From Burkholderiales bacterium (lineage in GTDB: Bacteria > Pseudomonadota > Gammaproteobacteria > Burkholderiales > Usitatibacteraceae): DNA of 9,941 bases. Under the pieces are notes generated by a model. The model saw only the letters and a list, made by a program, of their open reading frames with translations. It was not told where the DNA came from and did not search any database. Shown piece after piece: positions 6,838-9,941 of this stretch (positions within the stretch are counted from its first letter, which is position 1; each line of letters begins with the position of its first letter). The translations under genes and the position numbers were made by a program. The stretch is from contig JANXWW010000365.1 in assembly GCA_025350945.1 (NCBI GenBank), forward strand, positions 1-9,941. The letters run 5' to 3'.

Positions 6838-7266
6838 TTAAATGGAAAGTTCTTTAGGCTGCTGCGCGGTGTGCGGATGCGAGGCACCAGCATAGACCTT
6901 CAGCTTCTTGATCATCGCGTAACCCAACGGGCCCTTGGGCAACATACCCTTAACCGCTTTTTCCAACACGCGCTCAGGATGCTTTTCCTGGAGTTTGTTG
7001 AAGTTTGTCTCATAAATGCCGCCGGGATAGCCGGTGTGACGGAAGTATTTTTTGTCTTCCGCTTTATTACCGGTTACACGTAGCTTTTCAACGTTGGTCA
7101 CCACGATAAAATCACCCGTATCAACGTGCGGGGTAAATTCTGGTTTGTGCTTGCCGCGCAATCGGCGTGCTAATTCCGAAGCCATACGACCCAGAACTTT
7201 GTCTGTCGCATCAACAACATACCAATCATGCACAACTTCATGCGATTTGGCGGAGAAGGTTTTCAT
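6838..7266 (-). CDS. rplM: 50S ribosomal protein L13
   Basis: L13 is an early-assembling 50S protein. The 142-residue product equals the E. coli length and reads as L13 throughout: KTFSAKSHEVVHDWYVVDA at the start, GRMASELARRLRGKH at 26-40, GDFIVVTNVEKLRVTGNK at 51-68, and the signature region LEKAVKGMLPKGPLGYAMIK at 101-120. It is first in the rplM-rpsI operon. The ribosome site is poor (a GAGTGAG about eight bases before the ATG), which is worth noting for such a highly expressed gene and may go with leader-based control. The likely promoter lies about 140 bases upstream at 7409-7438. Confidence 0.99.
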   Translation of the reverse strand: MKTFSAKSHEVVHDWYVVDATDKVLGRMASELARRLRGKHKPEFTPHVDTGDFIVVTNVEKLRVTGNKAEDKKYFRHTGYPGGIYETNFNKLQEKHPERVLEKAVKGMLPKGPLGYAMIKKLKVYAGASHPHTAQQPKELSI

Positions 7267-7402
7267 GGTTAAAACTCACTCAAATAAGGTTGGCCGGTAT
7301 TGCGGGCGCGGCGCGGAAGCATAGTTAAAATACGGCACGCAAATACCAAAATGCCTCAGGAACATCGATTGACGGGCGGGAAAGGGGAACCCATCAGAGG
7401 AA
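7267..7402 (-). promoter_or_regulatory. Predicted rplM leader with a long-range stem
   Basis: If transcription starts near 7402, rplM has a leader of about 136 bases. Within it GGTATTTGCG (minus strand 7347-7338) can pair with CGCAATACC (7304-7296), nine pairs with one bulged U, closing a 33-base loop that is GC-rich near its 3' side. The stem ends about 30 bases before the ATG. No known leader family is recognised. The rest of the 304-base gap 7267-7570 holds the promoters listed separately and no gene. Confidence 0.35.
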
Positions 7403-7408
7403 CCCGAA

Positions 7409-7438
7409 AGTTTAATGAATTCAATGCTTGTTTGTCAA
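7409..7438 (-). promoter_or_regulatory. Likely rplM-rpsI promoter
   Basis: On the minus strand a perfect -35 hexamer TTGACA (7438-7433) is followed after 18 bases by TAAACT (7414-7409), a four-of-six -10. The bases just after, TTTCGGG, give a fairly G-rich discriminator, as is common for stringently controlled ribosomal promoters. The predicted start is near 7402. Confidence 0.55.
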
Positions 7439-7444
7439 TTCATT
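7414..7444. repeat. Inverted repeat over the rplM promoter
   Basis: AATGAATT (7414-7421) and AATTCATT (7437-7444) are perfect reverse complements 15 bases apart. One arm overlaps the predicted rplM -35 and the other touches the -10 edge. This may be an operator; AT-rich eight-mers of this kind can also occur by chance. Confidence 0.4.
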
Positions 7445-7499
7445 TCACGTCTTAGTCGCTTGGCAACAGGCGTTATCGAAGCAAAAAGGCGCACGGAAG

Positions 7500-7533
7500 A
7501 TGAACAAGGGAGGGGCCAAAGACACTTGTTCAT
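7500..7533. repeat. Inverted repeat upstream of the OsmC-like gene
   Basis: ATGAACAAG (7500-7508) and CTTGTTCAT (7525-7533) are perfect nine-base reverse complements separated by 16 bases. The pair ends five bases before the -10 box TATACT and its centre is at about -34 of the predicted start. Half-sites are 25 bases apart, near 2.4 helical turns, so binding of two subunits on one face is not exact but possible. The function is inferred only. Confidence 0.5.
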
Positions 7534-7538
7534 TCCTT

Positions 7539-7544
7539 TATACT
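7539..7544 (+). promoter_or_regulatory. -10 box of the OsmC-like gene
   Basis: TATACT matches five of six -10 bases and would start transcription near 7551, giving a leader of about 20 bases before ATG 7571. The region 17 bases upstream (CCAAAG) is no -35 box, so the promoter may need an activator; the inverted repeat 7500-7533 spans that place. Confidence 0.5.
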
Positions 7545-7560
7545 TCACTCATTAACAATT

Positions 7561-7565
7561 GAGGA
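7561..7565 (+). promoter_or_regulatory. Ribosome binding site that decides the OsmC-like start
   Basis: GAGGA lies five bases before ATG 7571. The longer in-frame TTG at 7559 would overlap this site and has none of its own, so ATG 7571 is the start. Confidence 0.8.
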
Positions 7566-7570
7566 CGAAG

Positions 7571-7990
7571 ATGAAGGCGCGTATCAAGTGGATCGAAAAC
7601 GTGGCGTTTGTGGGCGAAACAGAAAGTGGTCATGCACTGGTCATGGATGGCTCACCTGAGGCAGGCGGACGAAATCTGGGGCCACGGCCAATGGAAACGG
7701 TGTTAATCGGCACGGGCGCTTGTAGCGCGTTTGACGTAATCCATATCCTTAAAAAAGGTCGTGAGCCTGTAACAGATTGCGTCGTGGAGCTTTCAGCAGA
7801 ACGTGCCGAGGTCGATCCAAAAGTCTTCACGCGTATTCATTTTCACTACATCGTCACGGGAAAATCGCTGGATCACGCCAAAGTCGCGCGAGCGATTCAG
7901 CTATCGGCAGACAAATACTGCTCTGCCACGGCGATGCTTGCAGCCACGGTCAATGTATCGCATGATTTTGAATTGGTGAATGTATTGTAG
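7571..7990 (+). CDS. OsmC family protein, YhfA-like
   Basis: The 139-residue product closely follows E. coli YhfA, an OsmC/Ohr-superfamily protein of unsettled function; relatives reduce organic hydroperoxides through a pair of cysteines. Both cysteines are present: Cys51 in GTGACSAFDVIHILKKGR, at the start of the central helix, and Cys117 in SADKYCSATAML. The N-terminus KARIKWIENVAFVGETESGH and FTRIHFHYIVTGK (86-98) also match YhfA strands. It is a cytoplasmic protein with no signal peptide. The gene is divergent from rplM and convergent with coq7. A peroxidase role is expected from the superfamily but YhfA itself is not proven to have it, so I leave the symbol blank. Confidence 0.95.
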   Translation: MKARIKWIENVAFVGETESGHALVMDGSPEAGGRNLGPRPMETVLIGTGACSAFDVIHILKKGREPVTDCVVELSAERAEVDPKVFTRIHFHYIVTGKSLDHAKVARAIQLSADKYCSATAMLAATVNVSHDFELVNVL

Positions 7991-8023
7991 GGCTTGTAGG
8001 ACTTTTTAGGACTTTGTAGGGTG
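7985..8023 (+). repeat. Imperfect decamer tandem repeat at the 3' end of the OsmC-like gene
   Basis: Four head-to-tail units of about ten bases occur: TTGTAGGGC, TTGTAGGACT, TTTTAGGACT and TTGTAGGGTG. The first includes the stop codon TAG (7988-7990), and the last ends six bases before the coq7 stop. It fills almost the whole 38-base gap between the two convergent genes. There is no hairpin in it, so it is not an intrinsic terminator. Confidence 0.7.
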
Positions 8024-8028
8024 CCACG

Positions 8029-8703
8029 TTAAACCCAATAAGCCGAGCGCGTCATCAGTTTTGAAACCACTTTCATCACCGACTGAATGGGCCGAGGGAG
8101 CGTTGCCGCGCCGTGCTCCATGCCGGTTTGCCCATGATGAATTTCATCTTCGCGCATGGTTTCCAGAATGCGCCGACTTTTGTGGTCATCTTCGGGCAGT
8201 CTGCCCAAATGATCGCTAAGGTGTGCCTCAACCTGGCGTTCTGTCTCCACCAGAAAACCCATGCTCCATTTGTCGCCCAAAACGCCCGACGCTACGCCAA
8301 GCGCGAACGAACCAGCGTAGAACAAGGGATTAAGGCGGCTGGTGGTGCCGCCAAGCTCATTTAACCGGCTTTCACACCATGCCAGATGATCGCGCTCTTC
8401 GCGTGCCGCATGTTCCAGCACGGCACGCGTCTCAAGCGTTTTTGCCACCAGCGCTTGCCCTTGATACAGCGCTTGCGCTGATACCTCACCTGCGTGATTT
8501 ACGCGCATTAGTCGAATTGACTCCTCACGTGCAAGCATATCAGGCATGGGTTTCATGGTGCTTTCGGAGGTGGTTGTCTCCGGCTCCGGCAACACGGCAT
8601 GCTGAGCAACGTCTACAGGCAGTGGGCGCTCGGCATATGCAGGGGCAAATAACGTTCGTAAACCTGCATCAAACTCACAAATAAATCGATCAAAAATGTT
8701 CAT
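8029..8703 (-). CDS. coq7: 2-nonaprenyl-3-methyl-6-methoxy-1,4-benzoquinol hydroxylase (Coq7)
   Basis: Coq7 is a diiron monooxygenase that adds the last ring hydroxyl in ubiquinone synthesis at the inner membrane. From ATG 8703 it has 224 residues. The ferritin-like diiron ligands can be read: Glu73 in VNHAGEVSAQALYQGQ, the ExxH pair Glu103/His106 in AAREERDHLAWC, most likely Glu159 in ETERQVEAHLSDHL, and the ExxH pair Glu187/His190 in MREDEIHHGQ. A hydrophobic hairpin FYAGSFALGVASGVLGD (about 128-144) is typical for membrane contact. Residues 1-19, MNIFDRFICEFDAGLRTLF, match the start of other betaproteobacterial Coq7. An upstream GTG (8739) would begin inside the porin terminator stem and is rejected. 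There is no ribosome site before ATG 8703. It lies downstream of the porin in the same direction but beyond a strong terminator. Confidence 0.96.
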   Translation of the reverse strand: MNIFDRFICEFDAGLRTLFAPAYAERPLPVDVAQHAVLPEPETTTSESTMKPMPDMLAREESIRLMRVNHAGEVSAQALYQGQALVAKTLETRAVLEHAAREERDHLAWCESRLNELGGTTSRLNPLFYAGSFALGVASGVLGDKWSMGFLVETERQVEAHLSDHLGRLPEDDHKSRRILETMREDEIHHGQTGMEHGAATLPRPIQSVMKVVSKLMTRSAYWV

Positions 8704-8709
8704 AGATAA

Positions 8710-8715
8710 ATTATA
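8710..8715 (-). promoter_or_regulatory. Candidate coq7 -10 box immediately before the start codon
   Basis: On the minus strand a perfect TATAAT (8715-8710) is separated from the coq7 ATG by six bases. A start site seven bases downstream would fall on the A of the ATG, giving a leaderless message. The -35 region (TGCCCG) is inside the porin terminator hairpin and is no match, so this remains tentative. Confidence 0.35.
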
Positions 8716-8722
8716 AACCACT

Positions 8723-8752
8723 AAAAACAAAACGGGCACCCGAAGGTGCCCG
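8723..8752 (-). terminator. Intrinsic terminator after the porin
   Basis: CGGGCACC (8752-8745 as read in RNA) pairs with GGTGCCCG (8740-8733) around a UUCG loop closed by C-G, a very stable tetraloop. It is followed at once by TTTTGTTTTT (8732-8723). It lies 45 bases past the porin stop and separates the porin from coq7. Confidence 0.95.
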
Positions 8753-8797
8753 CTGTGAATGAGTTACGTATTACTTTTTTGGTCTTGTTTCTTAAAC

Positions 8798-9941
8798 TTA
8801 GAACAGATGACGGATGCCAACGGAGAGACCCTTCGGATCTTGGTCAGCACCAACACCTAAACGATCACCTGCGATATCGCCCTGTCCTCGCGTGTTGTTC
8901 TTGACAACTGCGTATTGGCCCAAAACAAATGTACGACGTGTGAAATTGTACTGATAACCAATGCTAGTTATGTAAGCTTTTGCGTCTTCAGGACGGCGAC
9001 CATCAACCAGTGCGTCGTAAGTACCATCTTTCGAACGTTGGTGCGAGAGCAGAATCTGGTTGTTGCCGATAGTATAAACACCTGAGTATAGCTGCGCTGT
9101 GCTACCGTTTTTACCAAGGCCAGTAGCAAGTTTATCAGGGCCAGCAGTAGCAATATTCGGATTTTCTTTGAGGAAGAATTGGGTCATTACACCGAGTTTG
9201 AGAGGACCAATTGTGAACGTACCGAACAAAGCCTGGCCTTTTTCGTTCGCGCCAGCAACCGCAGGGGCAACACCGTTTTCTGCAGTGTATGCCTTCCATT
9301 GATTTTTATGCTTTTCCCATGCATAACCGACGTAGAAAGGCCCTTGGGTATAAGTTGCGCTGAAAGACAACGATGAAGGATTAACTGCTGGTACTGGTGT
9401 TACTCGGAGGGTAGGTGTAAGCTGAGGTCCGACAAAAACTATTTGTGTATTTGTGGACGCGTTGGTTTTGCCTTCATTGGTTACAAATGAACCGCGCGCT
9501 TGGAAACCGCTCAGGTTAGGCGACCAATACTGAACAACGTTTTGTTCACGACGGTCAAAGTTACCGCGATCCATTGCAACGGCCGTGTAACCACCGATAG
9601 TCAAGTCACCAAACGGATCAACTGGGCCTGTCGTCACTTTCATTGGGCTGTCCCAGCGTCCTAGCAAAACACTGCCGAAATCGCCCTGTAAACCTACGGC
9701 GCTATTGCGGTTTGCAAATGTGGTGTTATTCGAATCCAGACGGAATTGGGTTTCCAACTGAAAAAATGCCTTAACGCCACCGCCCAGATCTTCAGTTCCA
9801 CGGATACCGAAGAAGGAAGATTGATCGGTTACGCGGCTGCGGGTACCAAGCGGTGTAAGGTTACCGCCGTCAGCTTTTACTGATTCGAAGGTTGCATATG
9901 CACGGCCGTAAAGGGTTACAGGGTTAGACGTCTGCGCCATG
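8798..9941 (-). CDS. Gram-negative general porin (partial, signal peptide beyond window edge)
   Basis: This is a trimeric outer-membrane porin of the Burkholderiales type (Porin_4 family, 16-strand barrel) for diffusion of small solutes. The visible part holds about 380 residues. The mature protein begins QTSNPVTLYGRAYATFESVK, the usual first strand. SSFFGIRGTEDLGGGVKAFF (41-60) and the following LETQFRLDS are the conserved strands 2-3, and the GSVLLGRWDSPMK segment leads toward loop 3. The last residues GIRHLF end with the C-terminal Phe needed for barrel assembly. The ATG at 9940-9938 is followed by AQTSN, so Met-Ala are probably the end of a signal peptide (AMA cleavage) and the true start lies right of the window. 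Strand-rich, no long hydrophobic helices. A strong terminator follows. Substrate preference cannot be read. Confidence 0.95.
   Translation of the reverse strand, partial: MAQTSNPVTLYGRAYATFESVKADGGNLTPLGTRSRVTDQSSFFGIRGTEDLGGGVKAFFQLETQFRLDSNNTTFANRNSAVGLQGDFGSVLLGRWDSPMKVTTGPVDPFGDLTIGGYTAVAMDRGNFDRREQNVVQYWSPNLSGFQARGSFVTNEGKTNASTNTQIVFVGPQLTPTLRVTPVPAVNPSSLSFSATYTQGPFYVGYAWEKHKNQWKAYTAENGVAPAVAGANEKGQALFGTFTIGPLKLGVMTQFFLKENPNIATAGPDKLATGLGKNGSTAQLYSGVYTIGNNQILLSHQRSKDGTYDALVDGRRPEDAKAYITSIGYQYNFTRRTFVLGQYAVVKNNTRGQGDIAGDRLGVGADQDPKGLSVGIRHLF

Noticed and set aside
7559..7570. TTG start four codons upstream of the OsmC-like ATG
   Set aside because: The ribosome site GAGGA lies inside this extension and serves ATG 7571.
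8704..8739. GTG start giving a 12-residue longer Coq7
   Set aside because: It would begin within the right arm of the porin terminator hairpin, and the added residues do not match Coq7 proteins.
9938..9940. ATG as the start of the porin
   Set aside because: It is followed by Ala-Gln and the first mature strand, so it would leave the porin without a signal peptide; it most likely lies at the signal cleavage site.

Overview
The window reads as ordinary chromosomal DNA from a betaproteobacterium, most likely in the order Burkholderiales. The evidence is protein resemblance (a Burkholderiales-type 16-strand porin, a Coq7 ubiquinone hydroxylase, an ErpA, a DUF6776 protein) and the order coq7 / OsmC-like / rplM-rpsI / DUF6776-bactofilin-erpA. 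The genus cannot be fixed from the sequence alone. I see no mobile element, tRNA, rRNA, CRISPR array or phage gene.

Layout. Positions 1-631 (minus): plsY, cut by the left edge just before its C-terminus. Positions 738-1337 (plus): folB followed with no gap by a small DUF2905 membrane protein. Positions 1572-4292 (minus): a large secreted zinc metalloprotease (met-zincin, DUF5117/DUF4953 type) with its own promoter. Positions 4592-6210 (minus): a DUF6776 membrane coiled-coil protein, a bactofilin and erpA, closed by a clear terminator. Positions 6421-7266 (minus): rplM-rpsI, closed by a long symmetrical terminator hairpin. Positions 7571-7990 (plus): a YhfA-like OsmC-family protein, divergent from rplM. 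Positions 8029-8703 (minus): coq7. Positions 8798-9941 (minus): a porin whose signal peptide lies beyond the right edge.

How the genes relate. Most are housekeeping genes: phospholipid synthesis (plsY), folate (folB), translation (rplM, rpsI), Fe-S cluster delivery (erpA), ubiquinone (coq7) and outer-membrane permeability (porin). The less understood parts are the bactofilin with its membrane coiled-coil neighbour, a plausible cell-envelope scaffold pair, and the orphan met-zincin protease. Several intergenic regions hold inverted repeats placed on or beside likely promoter elements (641-666, 6257-6274, 7414-7444, 7500-7533), and the rplM leader can form a long-range stem. These are the observations most worth checking. 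I found no convincing undescribed multi-gene system.

Three start sites should be corrected from the longest possible frames: OsmC-like at ATG 7571 rather than TTG 7559; coq7 at ATG 8703 rather than GTG 8739; DUF6776 at ATG 6210 rather than TTG 6225. The porin's apparent ATG at 9940 is probably inside its signal peptide.
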